Assembly: GCF_018986435.1 (NCBI RefSeq)
Contig: NZ_JAHMIN010000032.1
Coordinates: 1 to 41,856 of the forward strand
Source: Hahella sp. HN01
GTDB taxonomy: Bacteria > Pseudomonadota > Gammaproteobacteria > Pseudomonadales > Oleiphilaceae
DNA length: 41,856 nt
Direction of reading: 5' to 3'
Below the pieces are notes generated by a model that was given only the letters and a program-made list of their open reading frames with translations, ran no database searches and was not told the origin of the DNA. Below are positions 1 through 9,539 of the stretch, piece after piece (the first letter of the stretch is position 1; every line of letters begins with the position of its first letter). Both the position numbers and the translations under genes were made by a program.

Positions 1-7
1 CCGTTAC

Positions 8-113
8 CCGTTACAAGTCAACCATTTCTATTTGCTAAGAGTTCCACCAAAGCGGAGATGACTCTCCGCTTTGGTGGAACTCTTAGCAAATAGAAATGGT
101 TGACTTGTAACGG
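8..113. repeat. Perfect 51-bp palindrome with 4-nt loop
   Basis: Arms 8-58 and 63-113 are exact reverse complements over 51 bases, separated by tgac at 59-62. As RNA this would be an uninterrupted 51-bp hairpin. Bases 1-7 also repeat bases 8-14 directly. No ORF is carried. It lies just 3' of the MFS transporter gene. It could act as a transcription barrier, be two head-to-head copies of a small repeat, or be a fold-back assembly artefact at a sequence end. The sequence alone cannot separate these. Confidence 0.9.
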
Positions 114-141
114 AGAGTGCGGCGAACCGTCTGTCTCTCCG
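111..141 (-). terminator. Possible operon-end hairpin
   Basis: A 7-bp inverted repeat (111-117 with 135-141) lies immediately after the stop codon of the MFS gene on the minus strand and overlaps the end of the large palindrome. There is no T-run, so it is only a weak terminator candidate. It may compete with the 51-bp hairpin. Confidence 0.3.
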
Positions 142-148
142 CGAGTGA

Positions 149-1354
149 TCAGGGTTTAGCTGCAGACGGCGCCGGCGCAGCTTTCAGACTCGCCGCCAGC
201 AACAGCGCCGCTAAAATCAGCGATACGCCTCCGGCGACGGCGAAAGTGGCGGAAATACCGTAATGGTCGATCAACGGCTGGGTTAACAGCGGGCACAGGA
301 ACTGACCAATAAAGAAACAGGTGGTGACGCCGCCGATAATGCGGCCGCGCAGCATCGGTGGAGTATAAGAAAACAGCCAGACAATCAGGTTCGGACGAAT
401 CATCCCGAAGCCGACACCCGCCGCCGCCATGCCCGCCAGGGCGACGCCGTAACTGGGAGCGAAGCCCAGCAATCCCCATCCAATGGCGATCAATAGCCAG
501 CCGGCGCCATGCAATACCGGGAACGGGAACAGGCCGCCGAATTTGCGGTAGTACATGGACACCGTCGCCGTGAGCAGCAACATGCCAGCGATTGCGAAGC
601 CGATTTCTGAGCCGTCCGTCACGCCGAACTGGGCCACATAGAACGGATAATGCAGCGGCGCCATATACAGCGCTAATACTTCAAACGCCGCCAGGACGTA
701 GCTTAGAGCGAGGGGGCCGCCGGGAGGCGCTGGGGCCGCGCCGCCCAGGTCGCCGCCGGGAATCGCTTTGCGCTCAGGCTCGTCCAGAAACAACATGGCG
801 CCCGGCAGCACGATGAATGCGAACAGGTAGATCAGGAACGGCGCTGTCCAGTCGATATCCGCCAACAGGCCGGCCATGCCCAGAAACAGTACGCCGCCGA
901 AACCGCCGAACGCCGCTTGCACGCCCATATATCGCGCCAGATGAGGACCGGCGAAATAGTCTCCGGCCAGCGTGGTGCAGGCGACCATGACGCCCGCCAC
1001 CGCCACGCCCAGAGCGATGCGTCCCAGCAAAATGGCGATCAGCGAGTCATGCAGGAAGTAACCGGACACGCCGGAAACGCCATACAGACAGAGCGCCAGA
1101 ATCAGTACCTGCTTTTTCTTCCAGTGATCCAGCAGCCAGCCCACCATAGGCGCGCAGCAGGCGATCAACAGGCCGGGCGCGGACAGGATCATTTTGACCC
1201 AGAATTCCGCGCTTTCCTCTTGCGCAAAGGCGGCCTCCATACCCGGCAGCGCCGGGGCCAGAGTGGCGCCGGCCATCACCGTCATGGTGCTGGCCAGGAG
1301 TAGAAAAAGACTTCGGCCGTTCATTGTCGGCGCTGCCGTTGGGGACGTGGTCAT
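149..1354 (-). CDS. MFS transporter, probable siderophore exporter
   Basis: About 401 aa of alternating hydrophobic helices in a twelve-helix major facilitator pattern. An early loop, GWLLDHWKKKQ, resembles the MFS signature between helices 2 and 3. I start at 1354 because AAGGA lies 7 nt upstream; an in-frame ATG at 1375 has no visible ribosome site. It is the last gene of the siderophore operon, 40 nt after the amidohydrolase stop. Family knowledge (EntS-type exporters in catecholate clusters) and position suggest it exports the finished siderophore across the inner membrane. The substrate is inferred from context only; drug efflux is the alternative. Confidence 0.85.
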   Translation of the reverse strand: MTTSPTAAPTMNGRSLFLLLASTMTVMAGATLAPALPGMEAAFAQEESAEFWVKMILSAPGLLIACCAPMVGWLLDHWKKKQVLILALCLYGVSGVSGYFLHDSLIAILLGRIALGVAVAGVMVACTTLAGDYFAGPHLARYMGVQAAFGGFGGVLFLGMAGLLADIDWTAPFLIYLFAFIVLPGAMLFLDEPERKAIPGGDLGGAAPAPPGGPLALSYVLAAFEVLALYMAPLHYPFYVAQFGVTDGSEIGFAIAGMLLLTATVSMYYRKFGGLFPFPVLHGAGWLLIAIGWGLLGFAPSYGVALAGMAAAGVGFGMIRPNLIVWLFSYTPPMLRGRIIGGVTTCFFIGQFLCPLLTQPLIDHYGISATFAVAGGVSLILAALLLAASLKAAPAPSAAKP

Positions 1355-1394
1355 AGCGGTTTCCTTCTCTGACATGTTGCGTTAAACATCCTGT

Positions 1395-2969
1395 TTATTT
1401 GCGTTGTATGCGCGCACGCGCCGACGCCACCGCCAGACGGTAATCCGTCAGCAGTTCGGCTTCGTCGAACAGGGCGCTGCGGCCTTCCCGCACCACAATG
1501 CGGCCGGCCACCATGACGGCCTCCACGTCCCGGCTGCCGCCAGCCACCAGGAAGGTGCGCAGCGGATGATTGCCGAGGCGATAGCGCCAGTCGTCGATAT
1601 CGATGACCACGAGATCCGCCTGCTTGCCGACTTCGATGGAGCCGATGCGGTCGCGCCAGCCCAAAGCGCGGGCGCCGTTCAGGGTGGCCATGCGCAGCGC
1701 CAGGGTTGGCGGGCAGGCGGTATTGCAGTTCTGCGCTTCGTTGTGGCCCAGATGCGCGGCGCGCATGGCCTCCGGCATGCCGCCGATATAGGAGATATCG
1801 CCGTCCGTGCTGCAGGACACATGTCCGCCGTCCCTGATGAAGCGTCCAATCTGGCCGGTTTCGCTGACGGTGGCTTCGCCCAACATGCCGTAATGGGCGG
1901 GGGAGTGGCAGATATTGACGCCGGTTTCCAGCAGGCGACGATATTCGTCTTCACTGGCGTAGGCGGTGTGCACCGCCAGTAGACGATCGGTGAGCATGCC
2001 CAAAGCGTCGAAGCGGCCCACAGGCGTGCGGCCGAACACCGCCTGCACGGCGGCGGTTTCATTACGCAGCGGCGCCAGGTGGGTGGCGTAGGGCGCCTGA
2101 TAACGGTCGGCGATATCGCGCAGGGCGATCAATTGTTCGTCGGAACTGCCGAAAGCGCCCATGACGGAAGGCATGCCGCCGATCAGACCTGAAGCGTGGT
2201 CGTTCCAGGTTTCCATCAACGCCGCCCAGTCGTCCGCCTGCGCCTGAGTGTCGGCGATGCGGCGAAACTCTTTGGCGCCGTTGGGAATCATGATGTCCGA
2301 TCCCCAGCGACTGACGCGGATGCGCATGCCCAGATCGAGCGCCGCCTGCGCCATGGCGTCGGCGGTGTTGGCGGAACCCACGTCGCCCAGCGCCGTGGTT
2401 CCAGAGCGCAACTGGGTCCACATGCTCCAGCGCGCGATGGCGACGCCTTCCGCATGGGTCAGCTTCTGTCCCACGGTGGAGATGAAGGCGAACATGGAGC
2501 CTAAGGCTTCAATATCGCCGCCATTAGAGTAGGGGGTCGGCTCCAGGCCGGCATCGTCCGGGCGCTCGAAGTTAGGCGCAACGAAACTTTCATGCCAGTG
2601 CGGATTGATCAGTCCCGGCAGCACTAGCTTGCCGGCGGCGTCGATGACCTGATCGCACTCCGGCGCAGGCTGCTCGGCGGAACCGATGGCGGCGATGCGA
2701 TCGCCCACCACCAGCACCCAGCTGTTTTCGATTACCGTATTAGCGTCATCGCCGGCGTACAGAAAGCCGCCTTTGATCAGAGTGCGCACGCCCTCGCCGG
2801 ATTGCGGGCCGCCGTCACGGGCGCGGGGTTCCGCCGCCAGCCCGTTGAACGCTTCGCCTTGCGCCGGACCCGCCGCTTGGGCGGCGAGCGGCGCAGGACG
2901 GGAGGCCTGGGACAGCATCAGCTTATGCAGCCAGGACGCCGCCCCCGCATGTTTCATGCAGCAGATCAT
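1395..2969 (-). CDS. Amidohydrolase, MxcM-like imidazoline-forming candidate
   Basis: A 524-aa metal-dependent amidohydrolase of the ATZ/TRZ deaminase type. Visible metal and active-site residues are HWH at 124-126, His297, His334 and Asp389 in STDGD, the usual H-x-H, H, H, D set. The start codon overlaps the aminotransferase stop as ATGA (2966-2969), implying translational coupling. The first 60 or so residues are rich in Ala, Pro and Gly and precede the recognisable domain, so a later start is possible. In known pathways an amidohydrolase next to the myxochelin genes (MxcM) dehydrates the beta-aminoethyl amide of myxochelin B to the imidazoline of pseudochelin. Assigning that role here is an inference from neighbours and superfamily. 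A plain deaminase or amidase is the alternative. Confidence 0.75.
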   Translation of the reverse strand: MICCMKHAGAASWLHKLMLSQASRPAPLAAQAAGPAQGEAFNGLAAEPRARDGGPQSGEGVRTLIKGGFLYAGDDANTVIENSWVLVVGDRIAAIGSAEQPAPECDQVIDAAGKLVLPGLINPHWHESFVAPNFERPDDAGLEPTPYSNGGDIEALGSMFAFISTVGQKLTHAEGVAIARWSMWTQLRSGTTALGDVGSANTADAMAQAALDLGMRIRVSRWGSDIMIPNGAKEFRRIADTQAQADDWAALMETWNDHASGLIGGMPSVMGAFGSSDEQLIALRDIADRYQAPYATHLAPLRNETAAVQAVFGRTPVGRFDALGMLTDRLLAVHTAYASEDEYRRLLETGVNICHSPAHYGMLGEATVSETGQIGRFIRDGGHVSCSTDGDISYIGGMPEAMRAAHLGHNEAQNCNTACPPTLALRMATLNGARALGWRDRIGSIEVGKQADLVVIDIDDWRYRLGNHPLRTFLVAGGSRDVEAVMVAGRIVVREGRSALFDEAELLTDYRLAVASARARIQRK

Positions 2970-4249
2970 TGAGCCGCCGCCCCTTCATTCGCTTTGGCGA
3001 ACAGGCCGGCGTTCAGCATGGCTTGCAGTGAGGCTTCCACCGCGTTGATGGTGAAGTCGATCTGCTCTTCCGTATGCACGCCGCAGATGAAGTTGACTTC
3101 ACGACGCAGCAGGACGCCGCGCTTCGCCATTTCCGCCAGAAAAGGCTCGGCGAGCTTCACATGCTCCACTGGATTTTTGGAGAACAGGAACATGGGGATA
3201 GGGTCATAGCCCACCACCTGCAATGGCGTTCCCAGTGCAGCTGAGACTTTATTGACGCCTTCCTTCAGGCGTACGCCCAGTGCGGCGATACGGCCGACGA
3301 AATCCGAACGGCGATACTCGTTCAACACAGCGTCGCACACTTCCAGGGACAGCATTTCACCACCGAAGGTGGTGGAAACCTGCAGCTCTTCCATGCGCTT
3401 CATGTGCTTGGCGGAGCCGACCACCGCGGACAACGACATGCCGGCGGCGATGCCTTTCGACAGGGTGACCAGATCGGCGGAGACGTCGAAGTATTCCTGC
3501 GCGCCGCCCAGAGCGAGACGGAAACCGGTGACCACTTCGTCCATCACCAGCAACACGCCTTTGTCATTACAGGCTTTGCGCACCTGACGCAGGAACTCGC
3601 CGGTCAGCACGCGGTTGTAAGGAACCGACAGCAATACCGCCGCCAGTTTGTCGCCGCGCTCGGCGATCAGATCCAGCACTGGTTGTTCGTCCATGGGCGT
3701 GAACAGCGGCATGCGGTGGGTGTACTGACGAATGACTTCCGGCACGCCGGGGGTGTCGAACATGTACTGATCGTGCCAGCCGTTGTAGCCGACGGTGATG
3801 ATTTCTTCTTTACCGGTGATATGGCGGGCCAGACGCACGGCGGCGGAGTTGGCGTCAGCGCCGGTCTTGAAGAAGCGCGCCATTTCCGCGCCGGGAATGA
3901 TGTCGGTCAGGGTTTGCGCCGCTTTGACTTCCACCGGGGTCGGCAGGGAGTGAATCAAGCCCTTGGACAGGTTTTCGCTGATGGCGCTGACGACAGTGGG
4001 ATGATTGTGTCCCAGCGTGTTGGCGGCGAGACCGCAGATAAAATCGATGTATTCATTGCCGTCGACGTCAGTGACGATGGCGCCCTGGCCGCTGGCGATG
4101 TAAACCGGGAAATGACCGGGAGCGAATTGCTCCGGCTTTTTCATCATGGACTGGGTGAATCCCGCCACCAGCTTCTCGCTCTCTTTGGCGAGTTCGAAGG
4201 ACTTGGTCAGGTTCAGCGTTTCCCCGTTGGGAGTTACCGGCAATGTCAT
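2966..4249 (-). CDS. Class III PLP aminotransferase, MxcL-like
   Basis: A 427-aa fold-type I PLP enzyme of the glutamate-1-semialdehyde aminomutase/aminotransferase family. Asp237 in VMDEVVTGFR should bind the PLP ring nitrogen and Lys265 in LSKGIAAG should form the Schiff base. GAGG lies 6 nt before the ATG. It sits 23 nt after the NRPS gene, whose last domain is a thioester reductase. In myxochelin biosynthesis the reductase releases an aldehyde and MxcL, a GSAM-like aminotransferase, converts it to the amine of myxochelin B. The same role is inferred here. A true haem-pathway HemL is unlikely given the siderophore operon. Confidence 0.85.
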   Translation of the reverse strand: MTLPVTPNGETLNLTKSFELAKESEKLVAGFTQSMMKKPEQFAPGHFPVYIASGQGAIVTDVDGNEYIDFICGLAANTLGHNHPTVVSAISENLSKGLIHSLPTPVEVKAAQTLTDIIPGAEMARFFKTGADANSAAVRLARHITGKEEIITVGYNGWHDQYMFDTPGVPEVIRQYTHRMPLFTPMDEQPVLDLIAERGDKLAAVLLSVPYNRVLTGEFLRQVRKACNDKGVLLVMDEVVTGFRLALGGAQEYFDVSADLVTLSKGIAAGMSLSAVVGSAKHMKRMEELQVSTTFGGEMLSLEVCDAVLNEYRRSDFVGRIAALGVRLKEGVNKVSAALGTPLQVVGYDPIPMFLFSKNPVEHVKLAEPFLAEMAKRGVLLRREVNFICGVHTEEQIDFTINAVEASLQAMLNAGLFAKANEGAAAQ

Positions 4250-4272
4250 AGTTATCCTCGTGATGAGATCAA

Positions 4273-7200
4273 TTAGGGTTTATTCACAGCGGTCCGGTTT
4301 GCGGTGCGCAACAGGCCCGATTCAATGGCGTACTGCAGATAGCGGTGGAACAGGGGCTGATCGATGACAGGCATCGTCAGGCCCAGCTCTTCCATACGTT
4401 GTCGAAATTTGCCGTTGTCGATGCCGCCGGGCTCGAAACTGGGCGCGCCAGCGTCATGACTGCGTTGTTCAAAAAAGCCCAGGATCGCCTGATCCTCTTC
4501 CGCGCCTCTTTCTTTGACGCGCTGGCTCCACTGGGGCAGCGGCAGGGTGTCGAAGTCGAAACCGTATTCCCGCAGCCAGCCGAAAATGCGCGTCAGACTG
4601 ACGTCCTGGGGCGGGGTGACGTTGTACACGCCGCCGCCCGGGCGGGACATAGCGTCGGCGACGATGAATTGCGCCACCGTGTCCACTGGCGTCCAGGGCT
4701 CGCTGATGGGCAGATCCGGCAATGCGTCGCTGCGCATCCCCGCCTGAATGATGCTCCACACCAGGTCTTTGGCGTTGATGTAGCCAAAATCGGACGCGCC
4801 GGTGACCCGGGCGAGTCGATACAGATTGACGGAATAGCCTTTGTCGCGGGCGATTTCCGCCATGCGTTCGGAGGCCCACTTGCTCTGTTGATAGCCATCG
4901 CCCAGCCCGTCATGAATGGGCGTGAAGTCCTCGCGCAGGCTGGGGGTGGCGGACGCCGGCGGCGCCACGGCGATGGTGGACACCAGATGCAGGGGAACGC
5001 CCCGCACGGCGGCCAGCTTCAATAACTCGCCGGTGCTTAATGCATTGGCGGCGCGCAGGGATTGGTAATCACGCATGACGCTGGTGACGGCGGCGTTATG
5101 GATGACCGCGTCTATGTGCTGGGCGAGCTGTTCGAAGTCCGCCACGGACAGTCCCAAGCGCGGCTTTTCCATATCCGCCAGCAGTACCCGCACCCGCCGA
5201 AACGCGCTGCAGGGCAAGCCCTGTTCCGACATCGCCTGCTCCAGACGATAGAAGGCTTCGGCGTCGGTGGCGCCGCGCACGGCGCACAGAATATCGGCGT
5301 CAGTTTGATAGAGCAGTTGATGCAGCAGTTGCGCGCCGACGAATCCCGTGGCCCCGGTGAGCAATATCTGTCTGGGCGCTGCGTTCAGGTCGAATGCAAC
5401 AGTCGGCGCCGGCGGCAGGGATTGGGCGAAAGCGTCGCAGTCCGCCAGAATCTGTTCCCGCAGGTCCCGTGATTGTGGTTGCTCGTCATCCGTTGCAAAC
5501 AACGCCTGAGCCAGCGCGGCGACAGTCGGGCTTTGAAAAATCAAAGTGACCGGTACTTCCCGCCCAATGCGCGCGCTCAGTCTGTTGGCCACCTGAATGG
5601 ACTGCAGGGACTGACCGCCCAGCAGAAAGAAGTCGTCTTCCGGCTTGATGGCGCTTTGGCCCAATACGTCGCGCCAGACCTCAATGATGAGCTGCTGTTC
5701 CGCGCTGACTTTAGTTTGAGGCGAGTCGCTCGCGGACGCTGTTTCGATAGCGTTGAGCTGTTTGCGATCCACCTTGCCGGCGGCGTTTTTGGGCAGGCGT
5801 TCATGCATGACCAGTGCGGATGGCGTCATCGCCGCCGGCAGCCTGGATTTAAGCGCTTGACGCAATTCGGCGATGGCGTAGGACTGTCCCGCCAGATGCG
5901 CCACCAGACACTTCACGCCATTGCCTTGCTGACTCAGGGTGACGGCGGCTTCCTGCACGCCGGGCAGGGCGCTGAGCGCAGACTCGATTTCCAAAGGGTC
6001 GATGCGATGGCCGCTGATCTTGATTTGATCATCCAAACGTCCCAGAAACTCGACATTGCCCTGTGCGTTGATGCGCGCGCGATCGCCGCTGCGATAAGCG
6101 CGCTGCGGCTGTTTGGCCCAGGGGAAATGCATCTGGATAAAGCATTCCGCCGTTTTTTCCGGCAGGTTGAGGTAGCCGTCGGCCAATCCGCCGCCGAGCA
6201 ACAACAGCTCGCCTTCTTCGCCCCGCGGCAGTAGCTCCATCTGTGGATTGACTACAGCGACAGCGCGTCCGCCCAGAGGCTGGCCGATGCTGATGACGCT
6301 GGCGTCAGCGCTGAGGTCCGCGCTGGTGGCGACTACCGTGGCTTCACTGGGGCCGTAAGTGTTGTACAGGGCGATGCGATCGCCGAAACAGCCGCGCCAC
6401 TGCGCCACCCGCTCCGGTAATACCGCTTCGCCGCCAATAATGACGGCGCGCAGACTGGATGGGAGTTCCAGCGATGCGGTGGCGCAGCCGAACGCCAGCT
6501 CATGCCAGTATGCGGTGGGCAGATCCAACAGGGTGACGCCCCATTGACGGCATTGCTCCAGAAAGCGCGGAGCGGATTCCAACATGGCGTCATTGCGCAG
6601 AATAAGGCGCGCTCCCTGCGCCAAGGTGACGAAAATCTCTTCGATGCAGGCGTCAAAGTGCAGCGGCGCAAACTGCAGCACCCGATCCGAGGCGGTGACG
6701 GCGTAAGCGTCGATGGCGCCGGCGACGAACTCCGCCAGAGCCTGATGTCCGATAACCACGCCTTTCGGCGCGCCGGTGGAGCCGGAGGTGTAGATCAGGT
6801 AAGCGGGCCCCGCTTGTGTTGTCGACTCAGACCATAGCGCTGCGTTGCTGACCGCGTCTTGGGATAACGCCGCCAGGCTCACTACCGGCGAGTTGGCGTC
6901 GACGTTTAACTCGGAGTCCGAGGCCTCCGTCACCACCAAAGCGGGGCGGGCGTCTTCAATGATCAAACGATTGCGGGCGATGGGCGCAGCCGGGTCCAGA
7001 AAAACGAATGCGGCTTCGGCGGCCCAGGTCGCCAGCGCCGTTACGATAGCGCCTTCGCTGCGAGGTAGCGCCAGGGCGACGATATCTCCCGGATTCACCC
7101 CAGATTGTCGCAGGCGTTCAGCGAGTCCGGCGACGCGCTGGCCCAGCTCTTCATAGCTGAGGCAGCGTCCGTTCGCCTGCAGGGCGATGGCTTGCGGCGT

Positions 7201-8595
7201 CGTCAGAATGCGTTGACGCAGCGCGTTGAGAACAGGCTGCGGCGCCTGGCTGGTGGCGGGGCCTTGCAGCCAGGATAGGGCGGCGCGATCAACCTGAATG
7301 GGCTGCTCCATATCGGCCGCGGCCTGCTCCAGCAATGTCAGCATTTGCTGCTGAATGTCCTGCAGATCAGTTTGACTGTAACGGTTCGGGTTGGCGTCCA
7401 GATCGAAACGCAGACCGCCGTCCTTGTTCAGAATGAAAGCGAAGGACAAGTCCTCCACCGGACCGGCGCAAAGATTGTGAGTGCGGGAAACGCAACCCTG
7501 AAACTCCACATGACGGTCAAACGGCATGATGTTCACTACCGGGCCGAACAGGCGTTGATCGCCGCCCACGCGATTGAGGTCGCGACGCAGTTGTTCATAG
7601 CGGTAGCGCTGATGCAGGCGCGTCATGCGGGTTTGCTGCGCGGCGAGTTGCACCAGATCTTTAAAGGACTCCACGCCAGCGATCTGCAGACGCAGCGGAA
7701 TAATATTCATCACCATGGCGGGCACGCGCAGGGATGCGGAGCCCATGCGTCCCATGACCGGCGCGCCCAGCGTGACTTCGCGGGCGCCGGTGCGGCGATG
7801 GATCAGATAGGCGGTGGCGGCGGTGAGCGCATCCGACCAAGTGGCTCCGATTGCGCTGGCCGCGGTTTGCAGCCGCTTGATCAGCTCCGCCGGCAGACTG
7901 CGCTCCATCCGTGTCGCCATGTCGGCGATGGGCGCATTGGAGCGGCTGAGGCTGACGGGGGGCGTTTGGCCTTCCAGATAGTCCGCCCAGAAATCCCGGT
8001 CCTTGGCGAACGCTGGGGATTGGCGATAGCGCAGGTCTTCCTCCAGCACTTTATCGTAGTCGCCAAAGGCGCGTCCCACTGTGGCGGGGTCTGTTTCCGG
8101 GTTGGCCGCCAGGGCGTTGTAGATTTCCGCCACCCGTTGCGACAACAGGGCGAAGGCGAAGCCGTCACAGGCGATGTGATGGATGCGTTGATGCCAGCAG
8201 TAGTGGTCGTCGCCGAGTTTGATCAAAGCCTGGGTGAACAGCGGCCCTTGCGACAGGTCCACAGTGGCGGCCAGATCGCTCAGCATCCACAGGCGCGCCT
8301 GCTCCAGCGGCGCTTCGAAATGGCTGTAATCTTTCTGCACCAGGACGAACTCCGGCGCGTGCAGACGTTGCGCCGTTTCCCTGGCGCCGGAATGGAAGGT
8401 AGCGTGCAGCGCGGGCGCTTCGATCAGCGCCTGGCGCAACGCGCGCTCAAACCGCTCGATGCGCAGCTGTCCGCGTAATTCCACATATTCAGCCGCGTTG
8501 TACATGGGGCTGGCGGGGTTGATCTGCTGACCCAGCCATATCCCGTTCTGCGCGGCGGACAATCCTTTGGTCGACGTCTCGGCCGGAGTGGTCAT
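4273..8595 (-). CDS. NRPS C-A-PCP-reductase, MxcG-like, lysine
   Basis: About 1440 aa, four domains. Condensation comes first, with HHIACDG at 139-145. Adenylation follows, with YTSGSTGAPKG near 600. The carrier domain has LGGQSLQS with the phosphopantetheine Ser near 995. The C-terminal NAD(P)-dependent thioester reductase has TGATGFVG near 1082 and a YQQSK catalytic Tyr/Lys near 1237. My by-eye specificity code is DAEDIGTVVK, close to published lysine codes. There is no thioesterase, so release is reductive. I chose the ATG at 8595, 5 nt after the entB stop with GGAGG upstream; an ATG at 8643 would overlap entB. Inferred reaction: two 2,3-dihydroxybenzoyl groups are placed on lysine and released as aldehyde or alcohol (myxochelin chemistry). 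Confidence 0.92.
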   Translation of the reverse strand: MTTPAETSTKGLSAAQNGIWLGQQINPASPMYNAAEYVELRGQLRIERFERALRQALIEAPALHATFHSGARETAQRLHAPEFVLVQKDYSHFEAPLEQARLWMLSDLAATVDLSQGPLFTQALIKLGDDHYCWHQRIHHIACDGFAFALLSQRVAEIYNALAANPETDPATVGRAFGDYDKVLEEDLRYRQSPAFAKDRDFWADYLEGQTPPVSLSRSNAPIADMATRMERSLPAELIKRLQTAASAIGATWSDALTAATAYLIHRRTGAREVTLGAPVMGRMGSASLRVPAMVMNIIPLRLQIAGVESFKDLVQLAAQQTRMTRLHQRYRYEQLRRDLNRVGGDQRLFGPVVNIMPFDRHVEFQGCVSRTHNLCAGPVEDLSFAFILNKDGGLRFDLDANPNRYSQTDLQDIQQQMLTLLEQAAADMEQPIQVDRAALSWLQGPATSQAPQPVLNALRQRILTTPQAIALQANGRCLSYEELGQRVAGLAERLRQSGVNPGDIVALALPRSEGAIVTALATWAAEAAFVFLDPAAPIARNRLIIEDARPALVVTEASDSELNVDANSPVVSLAALSQDAVSNAALWSESTTQAGPAYLIYTSGSTGAPKGVVIGHQALAEFVAGAIDAYAVTASDRVLQFAPLHFDACIEEIFVTLAQGARLILRNDAMLESAPRFLEQCRQWGVTLLDLPTAYWHELAFGCATASLELPSSLRAVIIGGEAVLPERVAQWRGCFGDRIALYNTYGPSEATVVATSADLSADASVISIGQPLGGRAVAVVNPQMELLPRGEEGELLLLGGGLADGYLNLPEKTAECFIQMHFPWAKQPQRAYRSGDRARINAQGNVEFLGRLDDQIKISGHRIDPLEIESALSALPGVQEAAVTLSQQGNGVKCLVAHLAGQSYAIAELRQALKSRLPAAMTPSALVMHERLPKNAAGKVDRKQLNAIETASASDSPQTKVSAEQQLIIEVWRDVLGQSAIKPEDDFFLLGGQSLQSIQVANRLSARIGREVPVTLIFQSPTVAALAQALFATDDEQPQSRDLREQILADCDAFAQSLPPAPTVAFDLNAAPRQILLTGATGFVGAQLLHQLLYQTDADILCAVRGATDAEAFYRLEQAMSEQGLPCSAFRRVRVLLADMEKPRLGLSVADFEQLAQHIDAVIHNAAVTSVMRDYQSLRAANALSTGELLKLAAVRGVPLHLVSTIAVAPPASATPSLREDFTPIHDGLGDGYQQSKWASERMAEIARDKGYSVNLYRLARVTGASDFGYINAKDLVWSIIQAGMRSDALPDLPISEPWTPVDTVAQFIVADAMSRPGGGVYNVTPPQDVSLTRIFGWLREYGFDFDTLPLPQWSQRVKERGAEEDQAILGFFEQRSHDAGAPSFEPGGIDNGKFRQRMEELGLTMPVIDQPLFHRYLQYAIESGLLRTANRTAVNKP

Positions 8596-8600
8596 CAATC

Positions 8601-9506
8601 TCAGGCCTCCGTCGTCAGGCGCGGCTCGATGGTGCGCCACCATTCATTGATGGTCAGCGACTCCGCCAGATCCACGAAGGTGATGTCAGCGCCGCGAGCG
8701 CGCCAGTTTTCCAGCAGAGACATGACGCGGATGGAGTCCAGGCCCATGTACATCAGGTTCTCTTCCGGGTCCACGTCTTCCGGGCTCATCATCAAGATGG
8801 CGGCGACGTCGCGACGCAGGACTTCCAGGCTCAATGGCTCGGCGGTCGAGGGTGCGGCGTTGGCGGTTGCGCCGTTCAGCGCCGCCAGCACCACTTCCAG
8901 CGCGTCGACGTGGCCACAGCGCTGCGCCACATAGTTCAGCGCCATTTTCTGTTCCTGCTCGGAAAAGTCGGCGACGGCGTCCGCCACCACGAAAGGCTTG
9001 ATGTCGAGCATGAAGGCTTCCAGTGAGGTCGCCAGCACGCCGATGTGAGCGTACACGCCGCAGATGATCAGCTGGTCTTTGCCGTTTTCACGCATGTAAT
9101 CCAGCAGGGGCGTGCGTTTGAACGCGCTGTAGCGCCATTTCACGTATTCGATGTCGTCGCCTTCCGGCGCCAGCTCCGCCACGATATCGGTCAGGTTGGG
9201 ATCGGCCGCCAGACCAGTTCCCCAGAAATCCGTCAGCAGCGCGCGGTCTTCCGGCGTCTGGTCGCCAGGCTGGGCGGTGTACACCACGGGCACGCCTGCT
9301 TTTTTGCAGGCCGCCTTCAGCGTCTGGATATTGGCGAGCAGAGGGCCCATAGGCTCTCCGTCCAGATTGTAGAAGTTAACGAAATAACGCTGCATGTCGT
9401 GCACCAGCAGCACCGCCCGCGACGGATCAATGGTCCAGTCGGTCTTGTTGCTTGGCAGGGCGGATGCGTTCGCCAGGGAATAGTCAGCGATTTTTGGAAT
9501 AGCCAT
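8601..9506 (-). CDS. entB: Isochorismatase with aryl carrier domain
   Basis: A 301-aa two-domain protein. The N-terminal isochorismatase (about 1-210) shows the catalytic Asp37 in LVHDMQRYF and the family segment VYAHIGVLATS. The C-terminal aryl carrier domain carries GLDSIRV with Ser258 for phosphopantetheine. It hydrolyses isochorismate to 2,3-dihydro-2,3-dihydroxybenzoate and presents the activated acid to the NRPS. The ATG at 9506 with AGGA 5 nt upstream is preferred over a TTG at 9521. It lies between entE and the NRPS gene with short gaps. Same architecture as EntB, DhbB and MxcF. Confidence 0.95.
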   Translation of the reverse strand: MAIPKIADYSLANASALPSNKTDWTIDPSRAVLLVHDMQRYFVNFYNLDGEPMGPLLANIQTLKAACKKAGVPVVYTAQPGDQTPEDRALLTDFWGTGLAADPNLTDIVAELAPEGDDIEYVKWRYSAFKRTPLLDYMRENGKDQLIICGVYAHIGVLATSLEAFMLDIKPFVVADAVADFSEQEQKMALNYVAQRCGHVDALEVVLAALNGATANAAPSTAEPLSLEVLRRDVAAILMMSPEDVDPEENLMYMGLDSIRVMSLLENWRARGADITFVDLAESLTINEWWRTIEPRLTTEA

Positions 9507-9539
9507 AGGGGTCCTTATCAACCTAAATCTTGTTCTGGT

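Noticed and set aside
2966-4249. Housekeeping HemL (glutamate-1-semialdehyde aminomutase)
   Set aside because: Same superfamily and motifs, but the operon context and coupling to the amidohydrolase fit MxcL-type aldehyde amination better.
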